Shown: positions 35,321-43,209 of the stretch, one piece after another | Numbering within the stretch: position 1 is the first letter of the stretch | Layout: each line of letters opens with the position of its first letter | NCBI RefSeq assembly: GCF_031769195.1 | Contig: NZ_JAVHNP010000005.1 | Coordinates: 62,001 to 126,000 of the forward strand | Reading direction: 5' to 3' | DNA: 64,000 bases | Source of the DNA: Vreelandella sp031769195 | GTDB lineage: Bacteria > Pseudomonadota > Gammaproteobacteria > Pseudomonadales > Halomonadaceae | Translations under genes and position numbers: made by a program | Notes under the pieces: generated by a model | Seen by the model: only the letters and a program-made list of their open reading frames with translations | The model's database searches: none | Told to the model about the DNA's origin: nothing

Positions 35321-36567
35321 ACTTACTCGACACGCTCGCCATGTTTACGCTGGGTTACCCAAGCCTAATGGCCACTATTTGGATATGCGGCGGTATCTAC
35401 TTCTACCTGCACTGGGAGCGCAAGCAAGCCTGGCCCGCCACCTTTGTATGGGGAGACAACGCCCCCCGAGTCACGATTCTTCTGCCCTGCTATAACGAAG
35501 AAGCCAACGTGGATGAAACCGTCTACCACCTCTTCAAGCAGAACTACCCGCATATTGAGGTCATCGCCATTAACGATGGCAGCAAAGACAACACCATCGA
35601 CAAGCTCGCCGCCCTGGCCCAGCAGTACCCCGGCCTAACCGTGCTGAATCAGGCCAACCAGGGCAAAGCCAGCGCCATGAATAACGGCCTTAGCCACGCC
35701 AGTGGCGACATTATTGTTGGCATTGATGGCGACGCCATCCTCGATTACGACGCCATTGGCTACATGGTGAACCACTTCCTGAGTAGCCCCAAGGTCAGCG
35801 GCGTAACCGGCAACCCACGGGTGCGCACCCGCTCTACCGCTATTGGCAAAATTCAAACGGGGGAGTTTTCCGCCATTATCGGCCTCATTAAGCGCGCCCA
35901 GCGTATCTACGGCATGGTGTTTACCATTTCCGGAGTGATCTGCGCGTTTCGGCGCAAGGCGCTGGAGGAGATCGGCGGCTGGAACACCGACATGATCACC
36001 GAGGATATTGACGTCAGCTGGCGCTTACAGCTGCAAGGCGGCCAAGTGCGCTACGAACCCAGAGCCATGTGCTGGGTGCTAATGCCCGAAACCCTACGCG
36101 GACTATTCAAACAGCGCCTGCGCTGGGCACAAGGCGGCGGCGAAGTGTTCTTGCGCTACTTCTCGCAAACCATTCGCTGGAAAAACAGACGCTTTTGGCT
36201 ACTGATGCTGGAGTACATCATCAGCGTGGTGTGGTGCTACTCGGTGATCGCCCTGATTGCCGCGTGGCTGGTATCACTCTTATACCACCCCACGGCGTGG
36301 CCCGTGAGCGGGCGGCTGCTCTCTTACTTCGGCAGCATTCTCATCGCCATCAGCTTTATTCAATTCACTGTGAGCTTCTATATCGACAGCCGCTACGACA
36401 AGACGATCTATCGCTGTGTGTACTGGAGCATTTGGTATCCGTTTGCCTACTGGATACTCAACATGGTGACCGTTGTAATCGCCTTCCCCAAAGCGATGAT
36501 GCGCCAACAAGGAAGGCTTGCTACCTGGACCAGTCCTGACCGAGGGGAACAATTCAATGAGCAATAA
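35317..36567 (+). CDS. pgaC: Poly-beta-1,6-GlcNAc synthase PgaC
   Basis: A membrane GT2 glycosyltransferase polymerising UDP-GlcNAc. It has an N-terminal TM helix, then the GT2 core with ILLPCYNEEANV, IAINDGSKDNT, the GIDGDAILD metal site, ITEDIDVSWRL (TED motif) and QRLRWAQGGGEV (QxxRW). Three or more C-terminal TM helices follow. The 416 residues fit the family. The start overlaps the pgaB stop (ATGA). Its activity in E. coli is stimulated by c-di-GMP through PgaC/PgaD, and a GGDEF gene lies elsewhere in this window. Confidence 0.96.
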   Translation: MNLLDTLAMFTLGYPSLMATIWICGGIYFYLHWERKQAWPATFVWGDNAPRVTILLPCYNEEANVDETVYHLFKQNYPHIEVIAINDGSKDNTIDKLAALAQQYPGLTVLNQANQGKASAMNNGLSHASGDIIVGIDGDAILDYDAIGYMVNHFLSSPKVSGVTGNPRVRTRSTAIGKIQTGEFSAIIGLIKRAQRIYGMVFTISGVICAFRRKALEEIGGWNTDMITEDIDVSWRLQLQGGQVRYEPRAMCWVLMPETLRGLFKQRLRWAQGGGEVFLRYFSQTIRWKNRRFWLLMLEYIISVVWCYSVIALIAAWLVSLLYHPTAWPVSGRLLSYFGSILIAISFIQFTVSFYIDSRYDKTIYRCVYWSIWYPFAYWILNMVTVVIAFPKAMMRQQGRLATWTSPDRGEQFNEQ

Positions 36568-36964
36568 ATTAACGTCTGTGATTATCGAGAACCCCTACCA
36601 AAAAAGCTGGGGGTACCGCTCCCGCGATGCGCTAATCACCCTATCATCGCTGGGCCTTTGGGGCCTGGTGTTCGCCAAGCTCTACCTGTTTTTTGTGCTA
36701 GGCGATGCCGTGGTCAAACACCTTGCCGACTCCATGATGCTCAAAATGGTGCTGGTCGGTTTTGTGGTGACTTTCCTGACGTTTCACTGCTGGGCGGTCT
36801 ACAACCAACACCGCTACACCCGCTATCTAAAACGCCAGTTAAGACACTTACAACAGCCCGCCCTCGCTATTGAAAAAGCGCCCTACGTACCACTCCCCCA
36901 ACGGCTACCCACCGAACACCCGCACTTTGAGCACGTCGCCACGCCCCGACAAGCCACCAACTAA
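36557..36964 (+). CDS. pgaD: PNAG biosynthesis accessory protein PgaD
   Basis: A small inner-membrane partner of PgaC that in E. coli forms the c-di-GMP-responsive synthase complex. The 135-residue product has two hydrophobic helices (about 27-48 and 63-85) and a polar C-terminal tail. Start MSNKLTSVIIENP at 36557, with GAGGGG upstream, overlaps pgaC by 11 bp. Assignment rests on position, size and topology; the family is poorly conserved. Confidence 0.85.
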   Translation: MSNKLTSVIIENPYQKSWGYRSRDALITLSSLGLWGLVFAKLYLFFVLGDAVVKHLADSMMLKMVLVGFVVTFLTFHCWAVYNQHRYTRYLKRQLRHLQQPALAIEKAPYVPLPQRLPTEHPHFEHVATPRQATN

Positions 36965-36971
36965 ACATGAA

Positions 36972-36997
36972 CCCTTCAGGCACCACCGCCTGAAGGG
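36972..36997 (+). terminator. Hairpin after pgaABCD, probable terminator
   Basis: A 10-bp perfect stem (CCCTTCAGGC / GCCTGAAGGG) with a 6-nt loop lies 8 bp past the pgaD stop. It lacks a clear T-run. Confidence 0.5.
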
Positions 36998-37008
36998 GAA
37001 ATAACACA

Positions 37009-37060
37009 TGTAGCGCGTGGTAACGAGCGACTAGCGAGGCACCCGCGACGCCGCGTCACC
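37009..37060. repeat. 52-bp dispersed repeat, copy 1
   Basis: Begins TGTAGCGCGTGGTAACGAGC and ends with a CCGCG-TCACC segment. It differs from copies 2 and 3 at four positions. The ends form imperfect inverted arms and the interior also has dyad symmetry, as in REP/MITE-like elements. Confidence 0.8.
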
Positions 37061-37076
37061 GAAAGCAATCCTAGCG

Positions 37077-37751
37077 TTAAAACGAATGCATCTGTGCATT
37101 CGACAACACCAACGAAGCCCCCTCATCCACACCACCCAACGCCGCATCAATCATCGCCGCCGCCACATAACGCACCTCAATCGGCCGCACCGAACGCGGC
37201 AACCAACGCGCCGCCGGGGCCAACAACGCACTCGCCCAATTCTCCGCCAGCCGCCCATCCTCCGGCCGCCCCAACAACAGCGAAGGCCGAGCAAAAAATA
37301 CGCAGGGCAACCCCAGCGCCTGAATATCCCGCTCCACCTCACCTTTTACTTGATTATAAAAAATTGACGAAGCCGCATTTCCCCCGTGCGCCGTCACCAC
37401 GCCTAACCTACTCACGCCCGCCGTTTTACACGCCCGCGCAAACGCCAGCACCAACCCATAATCCACCCGCCGAAATGCCTCTTTACTCCCCGCCTGCTTC
37501 TTCGTGGTACCCAACGCCACAAAGGCCACGGCACCGGCGGGCATACACTCAGCGGCTTGGGCTTCTAACTGGTCAAAATCGAGCAGCACAGGCTGAATTT
37601 TAGAAGTAATGGCGCTCGGAAACTCACGGTGAAGATCCAGCTCACGGCGAGTAACGACGATGACGCTCTCCACCTCATCGCGCTGGGTAAGCTGAGTAAC
37701 AAGCTGCTGGCCGATAGCGCCAGTAGCACCAAGAACGATGGCGGTGGGCAT
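37077..37751 (-). CDS. NAD(P)-binding Rossmann-fold oxidoreductase (NmrA/YraR-like)
   Basis: The N-terminus TAIVLGATGAIGQQLVTQL is a classical atypical-SDR nucleotide-binding loop (GxxGxxG). About 224 residues from the ATG at 37751 (GAGGT upstream). The remaining sequence (VAFVALGTTKKQAGSKEAFRRVDYGLVLAFARACKTAGV, then FFARPSLLLG) fits the YraR/HTATIP2-like NAD(P)H-binding group. Substrate unknown. It stands alone between two copies of the 52-bp repeat. Confidence 0.85.
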   Translation of the reverse strand: MPTAIVLGATGAIGQQLVTQLTQRDEVESVIVVTRRELDLHREFPSAITSKIQPVLLDFDQLEAQAAECMPAGAVAFVALGTTKKQAGSKEAFRRVDYGLVLAFARACKTAGVSRLGVVTAHGGNAASSIFYNQVKGEVERDIQALGLPCVFFARPSLLLGRPEDGRLAENWASALLAPAARWLPRSVRPIEVRYVAAAMIDAALGGVDEGASLVLSNAQMHSF

Positions 37752-37856
37752 GGGTGACCTCAGAGAAATGATAAAAGCCTGACATAGCCACAACGAAGCA
37801 ATTTGCTACTTTTGTAGCGTCACGCTAAGGTTTTCAGGACGTAAAAGGAGTTGATG

Positions 37857-38078
37857 ATGCCTACTGTAAGCATACGACTAGATCAAGAACTAGTGGATAA
37901 AGCCGCGATCAAGGCGAAAGCATTACAGCGCACAACACCTCAGCAAATAGGACACTGGGTAAAAATCGGCTTGATGACGGAAGACAACCCCGATTTAACT
38001 TATGACTTTGCCCGCCAAGCCATCATCTCTCAGGCAGAACGTGATGCTGAACAGCTCGAAGCCTATCATTTGGGGTAA
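37857..38078 (+). CDS. ParD-like ribbon-helix-helix antitoxin, orphan
   Basis: A 73-residue protein with a ribbon-helix-helix N-terminus (PTVSIRLDQELVDKAAIKAKALQRTTPQQIGHWVKIG), matching ParD-like antitoxins of type II systems. AAGGAG lies 6 nt before the ATG at 37857. No toxin ORF follows in the expected place, and the next plus-strand sequence is a 52-bp repeat, so it is either an orphan antitoxin or a solitary regulator. Confidence 0.75.
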   Translation: MPTVSIRLDQELVDKAAIKAKALQRTTPQQIGHWVKIGLMTEDNPDLTYDFARQAIISQAERDAEQLEAYHLG

Positions 38079-38108
38079 CTCCATAAACCCACCTCGCTTG
38101 AGTAACCG

Positions 38109-38160
38109 TGTAGCGCGTGGTAACGAGCGATTAGCGAGGCACCCGCGAGGCCGCGCCACC
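38109..38160. repeat. 52-bp dispersed repeat, copy 2
   Basis: Identical to copy 3 over the 52 bp and four differences from copy 1. It lies 56 bp past the stop end of the DUF6979-like gene. Confidence 0.85.
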
Positions 38161-38216
38161 AAGACATTATCCATGCTAAAGATAGTTCAGTACGGCGTGG
38201 TCAAGAGCACTAGCAA

Positions 38217-38606
38217 CTAGTGTTTAACGCTTAGCAAGCCTGCAAACCACAAGGCAAGTACCACTTCGACTTGCTGGTTATGCTGTTTCGTTGCCCCTTG
38301 AACGACAATTCCCCAAAGTTGTTTTCTTGGCAAATCGGCCAATTGCGGTTTTTCGTGAAGAATCTTAAGCAAGTCAATCGCGTACTTTTTGCTGGAAACG
38401 GAGGTCGTGTATTTACCAGCTTCGATTCCCTCGACATAACCTTCTTCACACAACCCCAAAAATGCAGACCGTGGGCAGCTTTTATCACGAGCATCATGCT
38501 GATCAGGAAACATAGCGGCTGCCGCCAAGTTCCAAGCTTCGCCAGGAGAGATACCTTCCCCTGCCAAGCGAACAGCCTGTAAAGCAACATCGCCATATTT
38601 CGCCAT
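38217..38606 (-). CDS. DUF6979-like protein of unknown function
   Basis: A 129-residue soluble protein with MAKYGDVALQAVRL, the CPRSAFLGLCEEGYVEGI block and a C-terminal KQHNQQVEVVLALWFAGLL segment. From memory this resembles the uncharacterised DUF6979 family, which is often found in accessory regions. No catalytic motif is evident. It is bracketed by two identical 52-bp repeats, so it may have moved as a unit. Confidence 0.7.
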   Translation of the reverse strand: MAKYGDVALQAVRLAGEGISPGEAWNLAAAAMFPDQHDARDKSCPRSAFLGLCEEGYVEGIEAGKYTTSVSSKKYAIDLLKILHEKPQLADLPRKQLWGIVVQGATKQHNQQVEVVLALWFAGLLSVKH

Positions 38607-38636
38607 TTTTGAGCTCCCACCTAACTCGAATCATTA

Positions 38637-38688
38637 TGTAGCGCGTGGTAACGAGCGATTAGCGAGGCACCCGCGAGGCCGCGCCACC
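38637..38688. repeat. 52-bp dispersed repeat, copy 3
   Basis: Same sequence and orientation as copy 2, on the other side of the DUF6979-like gene, 30 bp upstream of its start codon. Confidence 0.85.
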
Positions 38689-38710
38689 TCGATAAATAAC
38701 ATGCACGTGC

Positions 38711-38982
38711 TTACCACCCCCACCAACGCCATACGGCTCGCATCGCCCGCAAAACTCTACCCAGCATAGAAGGAAACAGGTGAGGGACAACCAACGCCAA
38801 CACCGAAAAGATGACGATACAACCGAGGAAGTAGCGACTGCTCAGAAAGCCACCCCAATACTGAGCTGGCTGCTGGCCCACACCCACAGGACGACAGCCG
38901 TGGGCACGGAAAAGAATAGCGAAACGAACAGGCTGATGAGCCTAGATTCGATGGGGCCACCTTGCTCGTGGTGTTTTGACAT
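38711..38982 (-). pseudogene. Small two-helix membrane protein, broken by a one-base deletion
   Basis: The frame starting at 38982 reads MSKHHEQGGPIESRLISL, then a hydrophobic helix (FVSLFFSVPTAVVLWVWASS), and ends prematurely after QLSIGVAF. A second frame resumes at the same place as GGFLSSRYFLG, a second helix (CIVIFSVLALVVPHLF), and the tail MRAVWRWWGW followed by TAA at 38711. Adding one base near the AGTATTGGGG stretch restores a single protein of about 90 residues. The inferred intact form is similar to small hypothetical membrane proteins of related bacteria. Confidence 0.65.
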
Positions 38983-39058
38983 TGATCGCCCACCGTTATG
39001 CACATCACGAGGCCTTCATAATGGCGTGCCGGAAAATGTAACCGCGTGACGAGTTGGA

Positions 39059-39469
39059 TTATGTATTGGTACCCAAGAACCGCGACCTCACTTCCTCTGA
39101 AGGCACCATGCAAGCATCTTTCTTACCAAAAAGCGTATAACGATTCCGAGCAAATAACTTATAAACCGCGTCTCTGATCGGCCTGGGCACTACCTTGAAT
39201 GCGTAACAGAACCGCCACGGCCCTTTTAGCTCTTTGGCTATTTCAAGAGCCGCATCTGAAAGGACGTAACACTTACCCTCTTTGATAAGCACCAAGGTGT
39301 CCATTCCCACATCGGGCACGTTAAAGCGCTCCGTCAGCTCACGCGCCAACTCGCTCTGCATCGGAGTGAATGCAAAGGTGCCCTCTGGGTCTCGCTGGAT
39401 GATGAAATTCACAGCGCCGTTGCAGAAGTTGCAAACACCATCGAATATGACGATATGGGGGTTGTTCAT
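39059..39469 (-). CDS. DCC-family (DUF393) thiol-disulfide oxidoreductase-like protein
   Basis: The signature DGVCNFCNGAVNFI near the N-terminus carries the DxxCxxC pattern of the DCC/DUF393 family. ALEIAKELKGPWRF and the C-terminal RNRYTLFGKKDAC are also typical. About 136 residues from the ATG at 39469 (GGGAG upstream); an ATG 4 codons earlier is also possible and lies 4 bp after the stop of the preceding peptidase-like gene. The exact redox role is unknown for the family. Confidence 0.85.
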   Translation of the reverse strand: MNNPHIVIFDGVCNFCNGAVNFIIQRDPEGTFAFTPMQSELARELTERFNVPDVGMDTLVLIKEGKCYVLSDAALEIAKELKGPWRFCYAFKVVPRPIRDAVYKLFARNRYTLFGKKDACMVPSEEVRSRFLGTNT

Positions 39470-39484
39470 AGGCTCCCTCATTTT

Positions 39485-39898
39485 TTACGCATCATACACA
39501 GTGATGTACCACTTAGGTTTGATACGCCCAAAGTCGCGACGAATGTTGGTTTTCAACGCTTTTTTAGAATCCAGAACCGTTGCCACGCCGCTTTCACGCA
39601 CAAAAACAACCCAATGCCAGAAAGGCCTACCCTGCTCTAGCCGCCATTTAATCGCCATAAGCGCCTTGTCGGGCAGCTCCTCCCAGGATTTGAATGGTGC
39701 TTCCTTTGACGATACGGAAATATCAAACTCTTTTAAAAGCCTGCGAACGTGGGCAGTCTCAGACCATAGCGAGGTATCTGCGGCCTCTATGCCTATGGCA
39801 TTGGCCTCACGTTTCGCCTGCGCATAGCTGATACCGGCGAGAGCGGCACACGCGGCAATACCACAGCCGCTGATTTCTTCTTGGATGACGGGTTGCAT
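39485..39898 (-). CDS. Minimal C39-like cysteine peptidase-fold protein
   Basis: A 137-residue protein. It starts QPVIQEEISGCGIAACAALAG, with a Gln...Cys arrangement like papain-fold C39 peptidases. HWVVFVRE provides the probable catalytic histidine, and VLDSK a following aspartate. There is no signal peptide, ABC domain or TM helix, so it is a stand-alone domain. It is 3 bp upstream of the DCC gene and may share its transcript. Whether it cleaves anything cannot be told from sequence. Confidence 0.65.
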   Translation of the reverse strand: MQPVIQEEISGCGIAACAALAGISYAQAKREANAIGIEAADTSLWSETAHVRRLLKEFDISVSSKEAPFKSWEELPDKALMAIKWRLEQGRPFWHWVVFVRESGVATVLDSKKALKTNIRRDFGRIKPKWYITVYDA

Positions 39899-39929
39899 GT
39901 GGGTAACAAAACGCTCTTATTCGGTTGGA

Positions 39930-40024
39930 AACGAAGCTAACAATTACCTGAGAAATTTCATTGTGTTCCTGGTGGTAATTTCGAGGGGCAAAATCAGTCT
40001 TTAGCTAGGCATCAAGTTAGGTGG
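39930..40024 (-). other. Weak attC-like candidate after the GNAT pseudogene
   Basis: On the minus strand the GNAT TAA lies in ACCTAAC, which fits the attC RYYYAAC core. About 75 bp later comes GTTAGCT, close to GTTRRRY. A pair AATTACC/GGTAATT lies between them. The inner arms pair poorly, so this is only a candidate. Confidence 0.3.
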
Positions 40025-40478
40025 TAATTTGATAGTAGCAGCCATCTTCTTCCTTATGAGCACCACTGTGAGAAACCCGCCAACCCAGTTTTGAGCTACT
40101 CGTTGGCTAGCCAAATTTTCCTCTGCGATGAAAATCTGAACAGTAGCGAGGTCAATTACAGAAGACAGCTTATTAATCGCCAGCTCACACGCCTTCACTG
40201 CAATACCATTGCACCAAAATTTTGACCTGATGAAGTAACCGAAATCGGCAACACTATCTATGTGCTTAAGACCACAGAACCCAATGAACTCATCAGTATC
40301 CACATTGGCAACGACAAAGCGAGTAGCATTGGCTAGCTCACTCTCGCCAAGAATATGCCTCATCATTTGTCAGAGCACGGCGTGAACCAAGGAACCTCAT
40401 TACCAAATAATCCTGAAGCATGTCAACTATAGAAGATTTATCCTGGCGATAAAGATTCCTCAGTTTCACTTTAATCAT
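40017..40478 (-). pseudogene. GNAT acetyltransferase (RimJ/RimL-like), two frameshifts
   Basis: The frame from the ATG at 40478 reads MIKVKLRNLYRQ and continues through MLQDYLVMRFLGSRRALT to EAYSWRE, then a stop. The adjacent frame continues as ESELANATRFVVANVDTDEFIGFCGLKH, and on through YFIRSKFWCNGIAVKACELAINKL to LASQRVAQ. A third frame finishes as VSHSGAHKEEDGCYYQITT with TAA at 40017. Joined, these give a complete GNAT domain of about 153 residues. The shift sites are near 40345 and 40070. Any one continuous frame encodes only part of the fold, so the gene is probably inactive. Confidence 0.75.
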
Positions 40479-40550
40479 AGCTTTTTTCTTAATATGTAAT
40501 ATCCGAAAGAACCAGCGCGAGAATTGAGTGAGCGCTCCCAGTCAGCGTGC

Positions 40551-41108
40551 TTAACTTTTCGAGTAGTCATTTATCACCAATTGCGGCCACATTTCTAGCC
40601 AATTTTTTTCCTGTATACGCCGAATGAAGACCTCTGGCTTGGGTCTTTTCGGATTCAGTGAAATCTTATAGTTAAAAAGAGCATCAACACCAAAAGGCGC
40701 AACGATTGCTATATCGTGAGTTTTATTTAGGGTAGCGCCAACCGCCGTTTCTACTTCGACCCAATAGCTCATAGCGTCTTCTGTTGAGGCATAGGGCTGA
40801 TCCCAATTTCGGTGATGCATTCTCGCCTGATTCTTAACCGACCATGGAAACTCGGAAATCGCTTGGAGACGTTGTTCTAAATCGCGGTCCTGCTCCTCAC
40901 TTACATTGACCGGATCGAAGTAAATTAAGTCAACATCATTCAAAGCTGTCGAACAGCTATACCCATGAATCTTATCCCACACAAGATTGCGAACAAAGCC
41001 AGCGGCGAGACACCATTCCCTCAATTCCAATTCGCTTGCGGTGCGAAGCGCTTTCATTCGCATGGGATCTTCCGATATCCATTGTTTAATCTGTGTACTG
41101 TTATCCAT
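40551..41108 (-). CDS. NTP_transf_6 (DUF925, YitM-like) nucleotidyltransferase-family protein
   Basis: A 185-residue protein with CLAAGFVRNLVWDKIHGY, then LNDVDLIYFD (the DxD-like site of polymerase-beta-type nucleotidyltransferases), and WSVKNQARMHHRNWDQPYAST. This combination characterises the DUF925/NTP_transf_6 family. Its natural substrate is unknown. It sits on the minus strand in the island, with no partner gene in tight linkage. Confidence 0.85.
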   Translation of the reverse strand: MDNSTQIKQWISEDPMRMKALRTASELELREWCLAAGFVRNLVWDKIHGYSCSTALNDVDLIYFDPVNVSEEQDRDLEQRLQAISEFPWSVKNQARMHHRNWDQPYASTEDAMSYWVEVETAVGATLNKTHDIAIVAPFGVDALFNYKISLNPKRPKPEVFIRRIQEKNWLEMWPQLVINDYSKS

Positions 41109-41196
41109 AACTACGACGAACCCAACTCACACACTTCATGGATAGCAGGAGCGTCATCAAGGTCATGCCGGTTCCCACCTTGGTAAGTAAATAGGG

Positions 41197-42162
41197 TCAA
41201 TGCTCGGCAGCAGGCTCATCTGCTTTCGCCCTGGGCTGGTTGCTGACACCAAACGGAATATGGACAGAGGGCACAACTGCACTCGCGGACTGCAGATGGC
41301 CGGATTGATCATCGAAGAAGATGTGCGGCTTCAACACGCCCAGTACCCTGCCCTTCTCGATGCCACCGAGGAAGAACGCGTCGTTGGCCATGACGCCCCA
41401 GCTTTTCAGAGTTTTTAAGGCGCGTTCGTGGGAAGGCGCATTGCGAGCCGTGACAATCGACACGCGTATGCGGTTTTCATACTCGGGATGCTGCTGCTTG
41501 TGAGCTTCTTCCGCCGACTGGATTCTTGAAATACGCACCAACAGCTCTTTCAGCGGCCCGGGGTGGTGCGGCTGCATTACGTTCTTGACTTCATGATCAT
41601 GGAAGGCCGTAAGCCCTGACGCTTGCATTACCGACTCGGATTCGTCGCCCGCTAGCACGCCATCAAAGTCAAAAGCGATGCGCAGCGTTTTGTCTTCTTC
41701 ATCATCGTCAAACATGGAATCCAGCACCTGACCCGCTGGGTGACCGCAGCCGATGGCCGCTTCCACGTCTGGCTTGTGACCAGATAGGAACAGCGCAATG
41801 TTTAACGCGGGAATGTACTCATACGGCGAACGCCCCTGCATGAAGATCGCCCGCGTGATACCCAGCCCGTAGTGCTCGATGGTTTTCATCACGCGCAAGC
41901 CGGTATCCGGGTCGTTGCGTGACAGCAGCACCACTTCCACCAACGGGTCTTCCGGGCTGGGGCTGAGGTCGTTCAACGCCAGCAGCCGCTTGATAAACGG
42001 AAACGCGATGCCCTTGGGGAGCGGAACCTCAAGATTTTTTTCCTGATACTTACGGTATTGCTCCTCCCCCTCGCTGCGAAAGACGGCATCGGATTCGCTC
42101 AGATCAAAGACTGCACTGGAGGCAACGCCAATGACCAAGCGGTTATCAAGTTCGTAGGGCAT
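41197..42162 (-). CDS. 5'-nucleotidase (cN-I-like, HAD superfamily)
   Basis: A 321-residue protein of the bacterial/eukaryotic cytosolic 5'-nucleotidase group. The HAD-type nucleophile motif appears as IAFDFDGVLAGDESE (about 160-175), ahead of SIVTARNAPSHERA and the third motif GVLKPHIFFDDQSGH. The N-terminal part contains VVLLSRNDPDTGLRV and FMQGRSPYEYIPALNI. It dephosphorylates nucleoside monophosphates. Its base composition looks like the core genome, in contrast to the AT-rich genes on its right. Confidence 0.87.
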   Translation of the reverse strand: MPYELDNRLVIGVASSAVFDLSESDAVFRSEGEEQYRKYQEKNLEVPLPKGIAFPFIKRLLALNDLSPSPEDPLVEVVLLSRNDPDTGLRVMKTIEHYGLGITRAIFMQGRSPYEYIPALNIALFLSGHKPDVEAAIGCGHPAGQVLDSMFDDDEEDKTLRIAFDFDGVLAGDESESVMQASGLTAFHDHEVKNVMQPHHPGPLKELLVRISRIQSAEEAHKQQHPEYENRIRVSIVTARNAPSHERALKTLKSWGVMANDAFFLGGIEKGRVLGVLKPHIFFDDQSGHLQSASAVVPSVHIPFGVSNQPRAKADEPAAEH

Positions 42163-42195
42163 GCGTGTCCTTTATGGGTGGTTAGCTGGTGGGTC

Positions 42196-42435
42196 TTAAG
42201 ATGAGGTGATGCCTTTTGAATAGGCAGACAGGATGATCTTCAAAAGAATAGCCGGATCATAGGCCAGCCGACCTGTCGTGTCATTGCGATACCTAGGATG
42301 GAAAGCCGACAAGTCGAGTTTATGCTCAATCAGGTAAAGCACTCCGTGTTTGAAGGTGCTTGGCTGTGGCTGATCCTAGTAGTTGTTCAACATCATGGCG
42401 TTCTGATCGTAGTTGTAAACCTTGAAGCGCGGCAT
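42196..42435 (-). pseudogene. Transposase remnant (IS1182/DUF772-type N-terminus)
   Basis: Read from the ATG at 42435 the frame gives MPRFKVYNYDQNAMMLNNY, an in-frame TAG, DQPQPSTFKHGVLYLIEHKLDLSAF, then GRLAYDPAILLKIILSAYSKGITSS and a stop. From memory this is the N-terminus of IS1182-like/DUF772 transposases, where the TAG position is normally Gln. About 80 codons remain of a 400-500-codon gene; no ends of the element were recognised. Confidence 0.8.
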
Positions 42436-42495
42436 GCTGACTAATCCTTGCCTATTTTTCCGATCCTACCAAAGCCTGGCTATCAAAGGTTTTTT

Positions 42496-43185
42496 TCATA
42501 AAGAGTCGCGCGCTGTTTGCGCGGCCTTCTTGCTTGAATTGTTAGGTGATTCCACTCGCTCCATATAAGAAACTTGAACTTTTACATCTTTCTCACCTCG
42601 CATAACAACTGCAAAGAATGAGTCATTTGTGATATCTGTCCAGTGATGATTAAGTAAAGCTACCAGTTCATTTACTAAATTCACACCTCGCTGAAGTATC
42701 TTAGTCTTGGCTTCAGAACCTCCATATTGATAATCTCTTTGGGAATGAAGGTAGTTTCCGGCGTTACCGTAAGCCTTAAAAATATCGGCTTCAGTCATAA
42801 ACGGCCATTCTTGACGGGCAAGATCCTTCACTTTTCTAATGCCATCTTGGTCTGAGCCATCTTCTGCCTTCGGCGCAGGGAAGAACTTCAAATTAAATCT
42901 TTGAAGTTCGGATTTTATTTTCTGAATCTCACACCGCTTTCGAAGAGTTTTTTATTCAGCGAAAGCCCGGCCGATTTGTTTGCGATGATACATGCAAACA
43001 TTACCAGCTCAATAATTTTCTTAGCTGCAGATAAACTGTATCAATGTCGGTTTCGATATAACCGGTCATGGACTGACCGACCAGATGCATCCTCATTAGC
43101 CTAGAAACCACATCCGTTCTTTTTTTATTTCTTCCATGTAGCTTGCATATTTGTTTACGCAATAAGTGATTTCATTTTTATTCAT
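42496..43185 (-). pseudogene. Broken hypothetical gene, at least three frameshifts
   Basis: An ORF at 42496-42891 is the intact C-terminal part (131 aa, beginning with a TTG). Upstream, frames continue the same protein in pieces. From the ATG at 43185: MNKNEITYCVNKYASYMEEI. After a 7-A run, a second frame: RTDVVSRLMRMHLVGQSMTG through YIETDIDTVYLQLRK. A third frame: IIELVMFACIIANKSAGLSL through NKKLFES. Then EIQKIKSELQRFNLKFFPAP joins the ORF. The shifts fall in or near A-runs. The reconstructed protein would be about 230 residues. No family recognised; a HEPN-like all-alpha fold is possible. Adjacent to the attC-like site of the Thoeris cassette. Confidence 0.6.
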
Positions 43186-43209
43186 TATGAATTCTGCATT
43201 CGTTTACAC

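Noticed and set aside
38231..38620. 129-aa minus-strand ORF overlapping the DUF6979-like gene
   Set aside because: Shadow frame; the other frame carries the family-like sequence.
38983..39058. Possible attC after the DCC gene
   Set aside because: CATAAC occurs in the wrong orientation and no paired core site could be found.
38757..39113. 118-aa minus-strand ORF
   Set aside because: It is another frame of the broken small membrane protein; the other two frames give the helices and tail of a sensible protein.
40479..40550. GTTAAGC at the end of the nucleotidyltransferase gene as an attC core
   Set aside because: It fits GTTRRRY, but it lies on the wrong side of the putative site and no partner core follows.
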